From Clostridium sp. (GTDB lineage: Bacteria > Bacillota > Clostridia > Clostridiales > Clostridiaceae), in contig NZ_JAHAIF010000006.1 in the NCBI RefSeq assembly GCF_018372875.1, positions 1 through 64,000 on the forward strand: a DNA stretch of 64,000 bases, in the 5' to 3' direction. Under the pieces are notes generated by a model. It worked only from the letters and a program-made list of their open reading frames with translations. It ran no database searches and was not told the DNA's origin. The position numbers and the translations under genes are program-made. This document shows positions 19,986 to 28,153 of this stretch, piece by piece (position 1 is the stretch's first letter; every line of letters begins with the position of its first letter).

Positions 19986-20025
19986 AAGTCATGCGAATTT
20001 TTATTCTGCATGACTTTTCTTTTTG
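19986..20025 (+). terminator. Intrinsic terminator after ftsZ
   Basis: A 9-bp stem (AAGTCATGC 19986-19994 with GCATGACTT 20008-20016) is followed by TTCTTTTT. Confidence 0.85.
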
Positions 20026-20266
20026 TGGCAAAATTCTATTTGGTTTAAATTTTATAAGCTTTATTAGCAATAAAGGCTGTAGGCCTTGAAATTAGTATAT
20101 TGTATATTTAAAGATAAAATAATCATATTACTAAAGATGGGATTATAAGATGATTTGCAAAAGTATGAAAAAAAGAAGGAAATAAATAAAACTTACTCAT
20201 ATTAAAATTATTTTGTGCATTAATGTAAAAAAGAACAGTTAAAAAAACTGTTTACACTAAGTAAAA
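20026..20266. other. Gene-free part of the ftsZ-spoIIGA gap
   Basis: I find no open reading frame of note here. There is a small bulged hairpin around 20059-20078 (GCTTTATT with AATAAAGGC) and a 7-bp inverted repeat, AACAGTT (20234-20240) and AACTGTT (20246-20252), just upstream of the spoIIGA promoter. The repeat may be a protein-binding site. Confidence 0.4.
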
Positions 20267-20299
20267 CTGACAAAATTTTATTTGAGTTAGGTCTATAAT
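20267..20299 (+). promoter_or_regulatory. Probable Spo0A-dependent promoter of spoIIGA-sigE
   Basis: CTGACA (20267-20272) and TATAAT (20294-20299) are separated by 21 bases, too long for an ordinary sigma-A promoter. B. subtilis spoIIG is known for just such a long spacer, activated by Spo0A~P. TGACAAA (20268-20274), overlapping the minus-35, fits the 0A-box pattern TGWCRAA. The assignment is inferred from motif and context. Confidence 0.6.
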
Positions 20300-20324
20300 A
20301 ATCTTAACGAGAGGGGATGGAGAT

Positions 20325-21128
20325 ATGGAGATATATTTAGACATAGTATTGATAGAAAACTTTGTAATCGATATGTTTATATTACTTATAACTGCTAAGC
20401 TGATGCATATAAAGTATGATAATAAAAGCTTGATATTAGCATCTTCTTTAGGTGCGGTATATACAGTTGTTTCTGTATTTCCAGAATTAAAGATTTTTTC
20501 TTTATTTCCCTTTCAAATATTAGTAGCGTGGATAATGATAAGAATACTTTGGGAAAGTAATAATTTTAAAGTGGAATTGAAAGCAACAGGAATATATATA
20601 TTAATAGCTTTTCTATTAAGTGGTATAAGCTTTGGATTTTCTACTTGGGAAAATAAGTATTCTTTTGAACATAGTTATGTAATTAGTAATGCTTCAATGC
20701 AGTACTTACTTATATCCATTATGCTAGTATATATAATTTCGGACAGGGTCTTAAGTTACTTAAGAGAAAGAGCGTTAATCACTAATTTTATTTATGAAGT
20801 GGAGCTGTATATTAGAGGAGTACGGTATGTAGTAAGAGGGTTCTTAGACACGGGAAATGAACTAAGAGAGTCTATAACAAATTTACCATGTATTATTGTT
20901 GAGGAGAAATATATCAATTATTTCCAAGAAACTGACAGTAACACATACTATATTCAATATAACGGTATTGGATATAGAGGAAAAATGAAAGGTTTTAAGG
21001 TGGACAAGGTTATTTTAAAAAAGAGTGATGATGAAGAGAGGGAAATCTCAGCTATTATTTGTCCATGCAAAGAAGTACTAAATAAAGAAAATGAATTCAA
21101 CGCTCTATTGTCACGTGGAGTTATTTAG
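20325..21128 (+). CDS. spoIIGA: Sporulation sigma-E processing peptidase SpoIIGA
   Basis: A 267-residue membrane-embedded aspartic protease that removes the pro-sequence of sigma-E. About five hydrophobic segments fill the first 150 residues, starting with '[25 protein letters not shown]'. The soluble C-terminal half has the active-site '[11 protein letters not shown]' (DTG, about residues 180-190). The start follows GAGGGGATGGAG. sigE follows after 11 bases, the universal order. Confidence 0.95.
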   Translation: MEIYLDIVLIENFVIDMFILLITAKLMHIKYDNKSLILASSLGAVYTVVSVFPELKIFSLFPFQILVAWIMIRILWESNNFKVELKATGIYILIAFLLSGISFGFSTWENKYSFEHSYVISNASMQYLLISIMLVYIISDRVLSYLRERALITNFIYEVELYIRGVRYVVRGFLDTGNELRESITNLPCIIVEEKYINYFQETDSNTYYIQYNGIGYRGKMKGFKVDKVILKKSDDEEREISAIICPCKEVLNKENEFNALLSRGVI

Positions 21129-21139
21129 AGGAGGATAAT

Positions 21140-21844
21140 ATGAAGTTAGATGTATTGTTAAACAGAATTGTACAAAAGTTTAAATTTCTATCTAAAAAGT
21201 TACATTATGTAGGAGGAAATGATGCATTGCCACCACCGCTTACAAAGGAGGAAGAAGAAGAGTTAGTAGGTAAATTATTAAATGGGGAAGAAAGCATTAG
21301 AAGTACTTTGATCGAAAGAAACCTGAGATTAGTAGTTTATATAGCAAGAAAGTTTGAAAATACTGGAGTTTATATAGAAGATTTAATATCAGTTGGAACA
21401 ATAGGGTTAATAAAAGCTGTAAATACATTTAATCCTGAGAAAAAAATAAAATTAGCAACTTATGCATCTAGATGCATAGAAAATGAAATACTTATGTATT
21501 TAAGAAGAAACAGTAAGGTAAAGGCTGAAATATCTTTTTATGAACCATTAAATATAGACTGGGATGGCAATGAACTGTTATTGTCAGATATTTTAGGAAC
21601 AGAAAATGATATTGTTTATAATTTGATTGAAGACGAAGTTGATAAGCAATTGTTATTTATGGCTTTAAAGAATTTAAATGATAGAGAAAAAGAAATTGTT
21701 CAACTTAGGTTTGGGTTAAATGGAAAGAGAGAAAAAACTCAGAAGGAAGTGGCAGACTTACTTGGCATATCACAATCATATATATCAAGGCTTGAAAAGA
21801 AAATTATAAATAGATTAAAAAAAGAAATTAGTAGAATGATATAG
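21140..21844 (+). CDS. sigE: RNA polymerase sporulation sigma factor SigE (pro-form)
   Basis: A 234-residue early mother-cell sigma factor made as a pro-protein. The N-terminal pro-segment is amphipathic and ends before '[14 protein letters not shown]', matching the B. subtilis YYIGGSEALPPPL region where processing occurs. Region 2 reads '[39 protein letters not shown]' and region 4.2 '[29 protein letters not shown]'. The start follows GAGGAGG. It is cotranscribed with spoIIGA, its processing protease. Confidence 0.97.
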   Translation: MKLDVLLNRIVQKFKFLSKKLHYVGGNDALPPPLTKEEEEELVGKLLNGEESIRSTLIERNLRLVVYIARKFENTGVYIEDLISVGTIGLIKAVNTFNPEKKIKLATYASRCIENEILMYLRRNSKVKAEISFYEPLNIDWDGNELLLSDILGTENDIVYNLIEDEVDKQLLFMALKNLNDREKEIVQLRFGLNGKREKTQKEVADLLGISQSYISRLEKKIINRLKKEISRMI

Positions 21845-21854
21845 TTTGTCTTTA

Positions 21855-21883
21855 GTATAAAAGTATCATCTAGCGGAGATAAT
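21855..21883 (+). promoter_or_regulatory. Sigma-F/sigma-G type promoter of sigG
   Basis: GTATA (21855-21859), a 15-base spacer and GGAGATAAT (21875-21883) fit the forespore promoter pattern (GYATA, about 15 bases, GGNRANANT). B. subtilis sigG is transcribed by sigma-F and then by sigma-G itself. The predicted start near 21890 leaves a leader of about 35 bases before the sigG start. Confidence 0.78.
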
Positions 21884-21925
21884 GTTTAATGCAGAACGTT
21901 ATTACCTCTGAAGGGATTGATGACA

Positions 21926-22699
21926 TTGATAATAAACAAGGTGGAAATATGCGGCGTAAATACTTCAAAACTTCCAGTACTTAAAGAAAAGGAAAAGAGA
22001 GAACTACTTTTAAAGATGCAACAAGGAGATAATTCTGCTAGGGAATCTTTTATAAAAGGAAATTTAAGATTAGTTTTAAGCGTTATACAAAGGTTTAATA
22101 ATAGAGGAGAAAATGTAGATGATTTATTTCAAGTAGGATGTATAGGATTAATGAAAGCAATAGATAACTTTGATTTGAGCCAAAATGTAAAGTTTTCTAC
22201 ATATGCAGTACCTATGATAATAGGTGAAATTAGAAGATATCTTAGAGATAATAATCCTATACGAGTTAGTAGGTCTTTAAGAGATATAGCTTATAAGGCT
22301 TTAGTTGTTAGGGATAAACTAATAAAAGAAAATAATAAGGAGCCAACAATTTCTCAAATATCTAAGGAATTAAATATACCAAGAGAAGAAGTGGTATTTG
22401 CCTTAGATGCAATACAAGATCCAGTTTCATTATATGAGCCTATATACCATGATGGTGGAGATGCAATATATGTAATGGATCAAGTCAGTGACAATAAAAA
22501 TACTGATGAGAATTGGCTAGAGAATATATCAATTAAAGAGGCCATGAAAAAGTTAAGTGATAGAGAAAAATTAATATTAAACCTAAGGTTTTTTAATGGG
22601 AGAACTCAGATGGAAGTTGCAGATGAAATTGGAATATCACAAGCACAAGTATCTCGTTTGGAAAAAACAGCATTAAAACACATGAGAAAACATGTATGA
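21926..22699 (+). CDS. sigG: RNA polymerase sporulation sigma factor SigG
   Basis: A 257-residue late forespore sigma factor without a pro-sequence. It begins 'M-I-I-NKVEICGVNTSKLPVLK', the diagnostic SigG N-terminus. Region 2 has 'VDDLFQVGCIGLMKAIDNFDLSQNVKFSTYAVPMIIGEIRR', region 3 follows, and region 4.2 ends 'TQMEVADEIGISQAQVSRLEKTALKHMRK'. TTG 21926 is preferred: it is 9 bases after GAAGGGA and aligns with the B. subtilis start. TTG 21917 and ATG 21920 in the same frame are too close to that site. It is separated from sigE by its own forespore promoter. Confidence 0.95.
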   Translation: MIINKVEICGVNTSKLPVLKEKEKRELLLKMQQGDNSARESFIKGNLRLVLSVIQRFNNRGENVDDLFQVGCIGLMKAIDNFDLSQNVKFSTYAVPMIIGEIRRYLRDNNPIRVSRSLRDIAYKALVVRDKLIKENNKEPTISQISKELNIPREEVVFALDAIQDPVSLYEPIYHDGGDAIYVMDQVSDNKNTDENWLENISIKEAMKKLSDREKLILNLRFFNGRTQMEVADEIGISQAQVSRLEKTALKHMRKHV

Positions 22700-22702
22700 A
22701 CT

Positions 22703-22739
22703 AATAAGATGCAAATTTAAGTTTGCATCTTATTTTTTA
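22703..22739 (+). terminator. Intrinsic terminator after sigG
   Basis: A 13-bp perfect stem (AATAAGATGCAAA 22703-22715 with TTTGCATCTTATT 22722-22734), a 6-base loop and a T run. Confidence 0.92.
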
Positions 22740-22746
22740 CTATCAA

Positions 22747-22951
22747 GAAAAGTATAAAACTTTAATTAGCTATAAATAAAAGGGATTATTACAATTTTCA
22801 TATTAAAAAAATATAAAATGAAGGATAATAATTTTATAATTTCTTTACCTTTAGTAGAGTGAGGTGGATATTTGTTTTGATGTGACTTGGAGTGCAGCGA
22901 AGGAACAAACAAAATAAATATCCAATCAATCTTTTTATTCTAAATTGGATG
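22747..22951 (+). repeat. Intergenic element, copy A (possible small RNA)
   Basis: About 205 bases closely resemble 42127-42332 (copy B). Shared blocks include AGTATAAA, TTAGCTATAAAT, ATATAAAATGAAGGATA, TAATTTTATAATTTC, GTGACTTGGAG and CAAAATAAATATCC. Within copy A, GGATATTTGTTTTG (22866-22879) pairs with CAAAATAAATATCC (22910-22923) in a 14-bp stem with one G-U pair, followed about 8 bases later by CTTTTT. A TATAAT lies 5' of this hairpin, so a short transcript is possible. The reading frame breaks between copies through a one-base indel, which argues against coding. The element starts 7-8 bases after the sigG terminator. Confidence 0.7.
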
Positions 22952-23011
22952 AGAATTTGTTATATTAAAACATTTAGCACATATAATTATGTAATGGAGG
23001 GAGTGATATTT

Positions 23012-23278
23012 ATGGAGGAAAATTTACATTCTATAAATGCTATGAGGTCTATGGAGGTAATTGACATAAATACAGGTAGTAGGGTTGGATTTATTAAAGA
23101 CATAAAAATAGACAGTGATGAACACAAAATATTATCAATTTTACTTCCAGGAGAGACTAAAGGATGGTTTTCAAAGACTGAAGATGTAGAAGTTCTTTGG
23201 AGTGATATAGTTAAGGTTGGAATAGACGTTATATTAGTTAATATTGATTGTAGCAATAATGAGAATATTTTTGATTAA
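23012..23278 (+). CDS. YlmC/YmxH family PRC-barrel sporulation protein
   Basis: An 88-residue protein with a PRC-barrel pattern: 'MRSMEVIDINTGSRVGFIKDIKIDSDEHKILSILLPG' and 'EVLWSDIVKVGIDVILV'. Such YlmC/YmxH proteins are conserved in spore formers, often beside sporulation sigma factors as here after sigG; the molecular role is not known. The frame is open from 22892, but GGAGGGAG at 22997-23004 sits 7 bases before ATG 23012. The upstream part of the frame lies in repeat copy A and is not likely coding. Confidence 0.85.
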   Translation: MEENLHSINAMRSMEVIDINTGSRVGFIKDIKIDSDEHKILSILLPGETKGWFSKTEDVEVLWSDIVKVGIDVILVNIDCSNNENIFD

Positions 23279-23353
23279 TACTAGCAAAAATATATAAAAA
23301 TATGTATAATTACCTTAAGATAAAGTAAAGATTAGCTTGGAAGGTGAATAAAT

Positions 23354-23806
23354 ATGAAATGTCCTTTTTGTGCATATGAAGAAAGCAAGGTGGTTGATTC
23401 TAGATCTACTGAGGATCATACGGCTATAAGAAGACGTAGAGAATGTTTGAAATGTAATAAAAGATACACAACTTATGAAAAGATAGAGGACATTCCTATT
23501 TTAGTTATAAAAAAGGATTCTACTAGAGAGAATTTTAATAAAGAAAAAATTATAAATGGGTTAATAACTGCTTGTCAAAAGAGACCAGTTTCAAGAAAGC
23601 AAATTGAAGATATAGCAGATGATATTGAAAAGAATATATCTAATAGAATGTTAACTGAAGTAGCTAGTGAGTATATTGGAGAAATGATTATGGATAGACT
23701 TAAGGATATTGATGAAGTTTCTTATGTACGATTTGCATCTGTTTATAGACAATTTAAAGATATAAATACATTTTTAGAGGAAATAAAAAATCTTATGACT
23801 AAATAA
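23354..23806 (+). CDS. nrdR: Transcriptional repressor NrdR
   Basis: A 150-residue repressor of ribonucleotide reductase genes. The N-terminal zinc ribbon has CPFC (residues 3-6) and CLKC (about 31-34), with '[17 protein letters not shown]' between. An ATP-cone (about 46-136) senses ATP/dATP: '[20 protein letters not shown]' and '[16 protein letters not shown]'. Length and order match the family. A GGAAGGTG site precedes the ATG. No nrd gene is in the window. Confidence 0.97.
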   Translation: MKCPFCAYEESKVVDSRSTEDHTAIRRRRECLKCNKRYTTYEKIEDIPILVIKKDSTRENFNKEKIINGLITACQKRPVSRKQIEDIADDIEKNISNRMLTEVASEYIGEMIMDRLKDIDEVSYVRFASVYRQFKDINTFLEEIKNLMTK

Positions 23807-23821
23807 GTTTTGTATATATGT

Positions 23822-23856
23822 ATAGAATTGGAAGGGGACTTTCAATTCTTTTTAAT
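23822..23856 (+). terminator. Intrinsic terminator after nrdR
   Basis: AGAATTGGAA (23824-23833) pairs with TTTCAATTCT (23840-23849), closed by one G-U pair, then TTTTTAATTT. Confidence 0.8.
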
Positions 23857-23951
23857 TTCTAATGAATTTCGTTAAAGATAGGTTAAATTATTTAACAAAA
23901 ATAGATAAAATATAGTTAGGATGTTAAAATATATATAAGTTTGGAGGAAGT

Positions 23952-24686
23952 ATGGAGTATTTAGATATTACAGTAAATAGAGAAGGATATATTGAATTTG
24001 AGAGTGATAAGGCAAAGATAGTTTTTTCAACTGCAGAAACAGGAAAGAATTTCAATAGGCATACTGAAGATGGAGTAAAAACCCTAAATGCCATTATAGA
24101 AGAATTTGAAGTAGAGGAAGTTGCATATATTAGACAAGTACATTCATCTACTATACATGTTTTATCAAATGATGATATTAAAGAATTTATTGAAAAAGAA
24201 GGAGATGCAATAATAACATCTAAAACTAATACAGCTATAGGGGTATTTACGGCAGATTGTGTACCAGTTATTATAGTGGATGATGTTAAGGGAGTTGTGG
24301 CAGCTATACATAGTGGTTGGAGAGGAACAATAAATTCTATTACTAAGAAAACTATTGAATTAATGAATAGAGAGTTTAACACTGAATATAAAGATGTGAA
24401 GGTGTATATTGGACCTCACATAAGAAAATGTTGTTATGAGGTATCTCAAGAGTTAAAAGAAACTTTTTTAGAAGAGACAAGAATACCAGAAGAGGTTTTA
24501 TTTGATGGAAGAAGACTATCTCTAGAGGAGTGTATATTAAAGGATATAAGAGAAATTGGTGTTTTAGAGGAAAATATATATACATTAAATTTATGTACTT
24601 ATTGTAATGAAGATATAAGGTTACATTCATATAGAAAATCAAATGGAAATTATGGAAGATTATTTTCTTTTGTTATTTTAAAATAA
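23952..24686 (+). CDS. pgeF: Peptidoglycan editing factor PgeF / purine nucleoside phosphorylase-like (YlmD)
   Basis: A 244-residue member of the DUF152/YfiH 'polyphenol oxidase' family. Metal and active-site residues are in 'RQVHSSTIHVL', 'TADCVPVIIVD' (Cys about 98), 'AIHSGWRGTINSI' (His about 119) and the closing 'HSYRKSNGNYGRLFSFV'. Family members have been described both as purine nucleoside phosphorylase/adenosine deaminase enzymes and as peptidoglycan editing factors; the older laccase label is doubtful. The start follows TTGGAGG. It leads into phoP-phoR with 12 bases between, so it may be part of their operon. Confidence 0.88.
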   Translation: MEYLDITVNREGYIEFESDKAKIVFSTAETGKNFNRHTEDGVKTLNAIIEEFEVEEVAYIRQVHSSTIHVLSNDDIKEFIEKEGDAIITSKTNTAIGVFTADCVPVIIVDDVKGVVAAIHSGWRGTINSITKKTIELMNREFNTEYKDVKVYIGPHIRKCCYEVSQELKETFLEETRIPEEVLFDGRRLSLEECILKDIREIGVLEENIYTLNLCTYCNEDIRLHSYRKSNGNYGRLFSFVILK

Positions 24687-24698
24687 GGGGGATAAAAA

Positions 24699-25397
24699 AT
24701 GGCTGATGAAAAAGTTCTGATTGTAGATGATGAGGAGCATATTGTAGAGTTATTACAGTTTAATTTGATAAATGCAGGTTATAAAGTTATTACAGCTAAC
24801 AATGGGTTAGATGCATTAAAAAAGGTAAAAGAACATAAACCGGATTTGCTTTTATTAGATCTTATGTTGCCTGGAATGGACGGGCTAGATGTATGTAAGG
24901 AGATTAAGAGGAATAAAGAAACATCAAAAACCTCAATAATAATGTTGACTGCAAAAAGTGAAGAACTTGATAAAATATTAGGCTTAGAACTTGGAGCAGA
25001 TGACTATATTACAAAACCATTTTCAATAAGAGAGTTATTAGCAAGGGTTAAAGCTGTATTAAGAAGGTCTAATTCAGATGAGATATCTGAAGAAATCTAT
25101 GAACTTGGAAGGTTAAAAGTAGATTTTGAAAGACATGAAGTATTAATTAATAATGAGAAAGTTGAATTAACTCTAAAGGAATTTGAACTGTTAGAGATTT
25201 TAATTAAGAATAAGGGGAAAATTCTTAGAAGAGAGACTCTACTTGATAAGGTATGGGGATATGAATATATTGGAGAAACTAGAACAGTAGATGTACATAT
25301 AAGATATTTAAGGAAAAAGATTGAAGATGATGATAAAAATCCTAAGTTTATAGAAACTATAAGAGGAGTGGGATACAGATTTAATCCTGTGGAGTAA
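24699..25397 (+). CDS. phoP: Response regulator PhoP (OmpR family)
   Basis: A 232-residue two-component regulator. The receiver domain has the acidic pair 'VDDEE', phosphoacceptor Asp54 in 'LLLDLMLPGMDG' and Lys about 103 in 'DYITKPFS'. The C-terminal winged helix ends 'TRTVDVHIRYLRKKIEDD...IRGVGYRF'. The sensor kinase starts one base after its stop codon, and the pst phosphate transport operon follows, so a phosphate-starvation role is well supported by context. Confidence 0.93.
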   Translation: MADEKVLIVDDEEHIVELLQFNLINAGYKVITANNGLDALKKVKEHKPDLLLLDLMLPGMDGLDVCKEIKRNKETSKTSIIMLTAKSEELDKILGLELGADDYITKPFSIRELLARVKAVLRRSNSDEISEEIYELGRLKVDFERHEVLINNEKVELTLKEFELLEILIKNKGKILRRETLLDKVWGYEYIGETRTVDVHIRYLRKKIEDDDKNPKFIETIRGVGYRFNPVE

Positions 25398-25398
25398 G

Positions 25399-27075
25399 AT
25401 GAGAAAAAAGATATTAACATCTGTAATTATAACTGTTTTATTTGCACTTATTATAGCATCTTCATCATTTATTGTCCTATATAATTACCAGGATCTAAAC
25501 AGTACTAAAAAGAGTTTAAAGGATTTTACTAATTATATTGTTAATATAAATGGTGATTATGATGATATTATATCGGGATACAGAATAAATAATACACTTG
25601 TTAGATGCACAGTGATAGATAAGAATGGAAATGTTGTTTATGATAGTATAGAGAAAGACTTAAATAGTCATAAAGATAGAGATGAAGTAATAAAAGCTAA
25701 CAAGTATGGGGAAGGATATTCTACTAGAATAAGTGATACAACAGGTAAAAAAACTGTATATTACGCAGAAAAGTTAGAGGATGGTACAATTCTTCGAGTG
25801 TCTTTACCTTTTGAAACAATAGATATTTTTGAGCCAACTAACCTTAAAGTATGTATTGGTATTGTAACTATAGTAATGGTATTTTCTATTTCATTATCAA
25901 TGAAGCTTGTAAGAACTATTATTGAGCCTTTAAAGAATTTAGAGAATGTAACATCACGTATAGCTGGTGGTGATCTTAATATTAGGGTAAAATCTCTTTC
26001 AAATGATGAGATAGGTTCTTTAGGAAAAACATTTAATAATATGGCTGATCAATTACAAGCGAAAATTAGAGAAGTAGTTGATAAACAAAATAGATTAGAA
26101 TTAATTTTAAGAAGTATGGAAAGTGGGGTAATTGCTGTTGATGGAGATGATACAGTAATTACTATTAACCCATATGCTAAAAGAGTATTTGGTATAAGAA
26201 GAGATATAAGTGGGGAAAAGATATCAAAATATATTAAAGATTACGATATAAATACCTTTTTGAATGAAGAAGATGATAGTGAGAAAGAAGTAAAAATACT
26301 TCATCCAGTTGAGAGGGAGCTTAGAATAAAAAAAGCCTCAATAATAGATGGTATTGATAGAATTGGTAAAGTAATTGCAGTGCAAGATATATCAGATATA
26401 AAACGTCTAGAAAATATGAGAAGTCAATTTGTTGCCAATGTATCTCATGAACTTAAAACACCATTAACTTCAATTAAAGGATTTACAGAGACATTAAAAT
26501 ATGTTGAAGATGAAGAAACACGTAAGAAGTTTTTAGATATTATTGAAAAAGAAGCTGATAGGCTTGGAAGATTAATAAATGACATTTTAATATTATCTAA
26601 GATTGAAAGTGATATTTCAGGTGAGGAAGATGAGTTTTTACCTAATAAAGTAATAGATGATGTTATAAATATGGTAAGAGTTTTAGCAGATAATAAAAAT
26701 ATTACAATAGAACTAGACGAAAGAAATTACGACCTGCTTTTTGGAGATAAGGATAGGTTTTTACAACTAGTACTTAACATAGTTGAAAACAGTATTAAGT
26801 ATTCTAATGAAGGTTCAACAGTTAAGATCTCAAGTTTTACTAAGGGAGATAATTATAATTTAATTGTAGAAGATAATGGTATAGGTATTCCCAAAGAAGA
26901 TATACCAAGAATATTTGAAAGGTTTTATAGAGTTGATAAGGCAAGAAAAAGTGGAGGTACTGGTTTAGGTTTAGCCATAGTAAAACATATTGTTAAAACT
27001 TTTAATGGAAATATTAAGGTTGAAAGTGTATTAGGTGTAGGAAGTAAATTTATAGTACAAATAAAACATATATAA
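25399..27075 (+). CDS. phoR: Phosphate regulon sensor histidine kinase PhoR
   Basis: A 558-residue membrane histidine kinase. Membrane segments are at about 5-27 and 150-172 with an extracytoplasmic sensor between. HAMP (about 172-225), PAS (about 235-330), HisKA with 'VSHELKTPLTSIKGF' (phospho-His near 350) and HATPase with 'LNIVENSIKYS' and 'DNGIGIPKEDIPRIFERFYRVD...GTGLGLAI' follow. It is one base from phoP and directly upstream of pstS. The domain order is that of Gram-positive PhoR; WalK-like kinases share it, but the context favours PhoR. Confidence 0.93.
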   Translation: MRKKILTSVIITVLFALIIASSSFIVLYNYQDLNSTKKSLKDFTNYIVNINGDYDDIISGYRINNTLVRCTVIDKNGNVVYDSIEKDLNSHKDRDEVIKANKYGEGYSTRISDTTGKKTVYYAEKLEDGTILRVSLPFETIDIFEPTNLKVCIGIVTIVMVFSISLSMKLVRTIIEPLKNLENVTSRIAGGDLNIRVKSLSNDEIGSLGKTFNNMADQLQAKIREVVDKQNRLELILRSMESGVIAVDGDDTVITINPYAKRVFGIRRDISGEKISKYIKDYDINTFLNEEDDSEKEVKILHPVERELRIKKASIIDGIDRIGKVIAVQDISDIKRLENMRSQFVANVSHELKTPLTSIKGFTETLKYVEDEETRKKFLDIIEKEADRLGRLINDILILSKIESDISGEEDEFLPNKVIDDVINMVRVLADNKNITIELDERNYDLLFGDKDRFLQLVLNIVENSIKYSNEGSTVKISSFTKGDNYNLIVEDNGIGIPKEDIPRIFERFYRVDKARKSGGTGLGLAIVKHIVKTFNGNIKVESVLGVGSKFIVQIKHI

Positions 27076-27117
27076 AAAGAGCTGTGCGCTAATTATTTAG
27101 TGCTCAGCTCTTTTTAT
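27074..27117 (+). terminator. Intrinsic terminator after phoR
   Basis: The stem AAAAAGAGCTG (27074-27084) pairs with CAGCTCTTTTT (27105-27115), with an inner GCGC/GTGC-type extension. It separates phoPR from the pst operon. Confidence 0.88.
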
Positions 27118-27133
27118 ATATGTTTAGGGATAA

Positions 27134-27203
27134 TTAACGGTTTGTAAAATCTATTTAACATAGCTATAAAGATACTTAACATTTGTATAATAAAGTCTTA
27201 ACT
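27134..27203 (+). promoter_or_regulatory. pstS promoter region with repeated TTAAC motifs (candidate PhoP boxes)
   Basis: TTAACG (27134), TTAACA (27155), TTAACA (27176) and TTAACT (27198) recur every 21-22 bases, two helical turns. A minus-10 TATAAT lies at 27186-27191 with no good minus-35, as expected for an activated promoter. TTAACA is the half-site of PhoP boxes in Gram-positive bacteria. The assignment is inferred from motif spacing and the neighbouring PhoPR genes. Confidence 0.65.
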
Positions 27204-27264
27204 TAAAGAAACTAAAATATAAGTGTAAAGAAAATCTTCATTAAGAATTTTGGAGGAGATAAAA

Positions 27265-28134
27265 ATGAAAAAGAAAAGTTTGAAATTAATAGTTGGGGCA
27301 TTACTTATAACAATGATTGGAGGCGCTTTCGTAGGTTGTGGCTCTAGTGAAGGAGAAGAAGGTGGAACAGTAACACTAAGTGGTTCATCAGCGTTACTTC
27401 CATTAGTTGAAGCATCTATTGATGGTTTTATAGAAAAGAATTCAGGTTATGAAATTAATGCACAAGCTGGTGGATCTGGTGCTGGTTTAACACAAGTATT
27501 AGATGGAAGCGTAGATATTGGGAATTCAGATATTTTTGCAAATGAAAAGTTAGAAGAAGATAAAGCAAAAGAGTTAGTTGATCATAAAGTAGTAGCTCAA
27601 GGATTTGCAGTTGTAGTTAATGAAGCTGCTGGGGTTAAAGAGTTAACAAAGCAACAAATTCAAGATATTTTCTCAGGAAAAGTTAAGAATTGGAAGGAAG
27701 TTGGAGGAGCTGATAAAGAAATATTCTTAGTTCATAGACCATCATCTTCTGGTACTAGAGCAACATTTGTTAAAACTGTTTTAGGGGGAGACAAGAACCT
27801 AGAAAATGATTCATTAGGATCAGTTCAAGATTCAAGTGGAGCAGTAGCAAAGGCAATGGCTCAAAATGATGGAGCAGTTAGTTATTTGGCACTTTCTTAC
27901 TTAAATTCAGATGAAGCTAAGTCAATGGTTAAAGTAGCTATAGATGGTGTTGAAGCTAGTAAGGAAAATATAACTACTGGTAAATATCCATTCTGGTCTT
28001 GGGGTCACATGTACACTAAGGGAGAACCAACAGCAGAAGCTAAGAAGTTTATTGATTATATTATGAGTGAAGATAATAAAAAAGTAGTAGAAGATACAGG
28101 ATTTATTTCAGGAAGTGAAATGAAAGTAGAATAA
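27265..28134 (+). CDS. pstS: Phosphate ABC transporter substrate-binding lipoprotein PstS
   Basis: A 289-residue secreted phosphate-binding lipoprotein. A lipoprotein signal peptide ends in the lipobox 'AFVGC' (Cys about 24). Phosphate-binding motifs are 'TLSGSSALLPLVE', 'QAGGSGAGLTQVLDGSVDIGNSD' and 'RPSSSGTRATFVK'. The start is ATG 27265, 8 bases after TTGGAGGAG; the TTG at 27250 in the same frame is part of that site. It leads the pstS-pstC-pstA-pstB-phoU operon and is probably PhoP-activated. Confidence 0.96.
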   Translation: MKKKSLKLIVGALLITMIGGAFVGCGSSEGEEGGTVTLSGSSALLPLVEASIDGFIEKNSGYEINAQAGGSGAGLTQVLDGSVDIGNSDIFANEKLEEDKAKELVDHKVVAQGFAVVVNEAAGVKELTKQQIQDIFSGKVKNWKEVGGADKEIFLVHRPSSSGTRATFVKTVLGGDKNLENDSLGSVQDSSGAVAKAMAQNDGAVSYLALSYLNSDEAKSMVKVAIDGVEASKENITTGKYPFWSWGHMYTKGEPTAEAKKFIDYIMSEDNKKVVEDTGFISGSEMKVE

Positions 28135-28153
28135 TAGTTAAGGAATGATAGGT

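Noticed and set aside
22888..22923. Small ORF GTG ACT TGG... in the repeat element as a peptide gene
   Set aside because: No ribosome binding site is seen and an indel shifts the frame between the two copies.
22892..23011. N-terminal extension of the YlmC-like gene
   Set aside because: The strong ribosome binding site is just before 23012, and the extension runs through the non-coding repeat element, where copy B has a shifted frame.
23924..24382. Open frame of 152 codons on the reverse strand inside pgeF
   Set aside because: Antisense shadow of pgeF with no recognisable motif or ribosome binding site.
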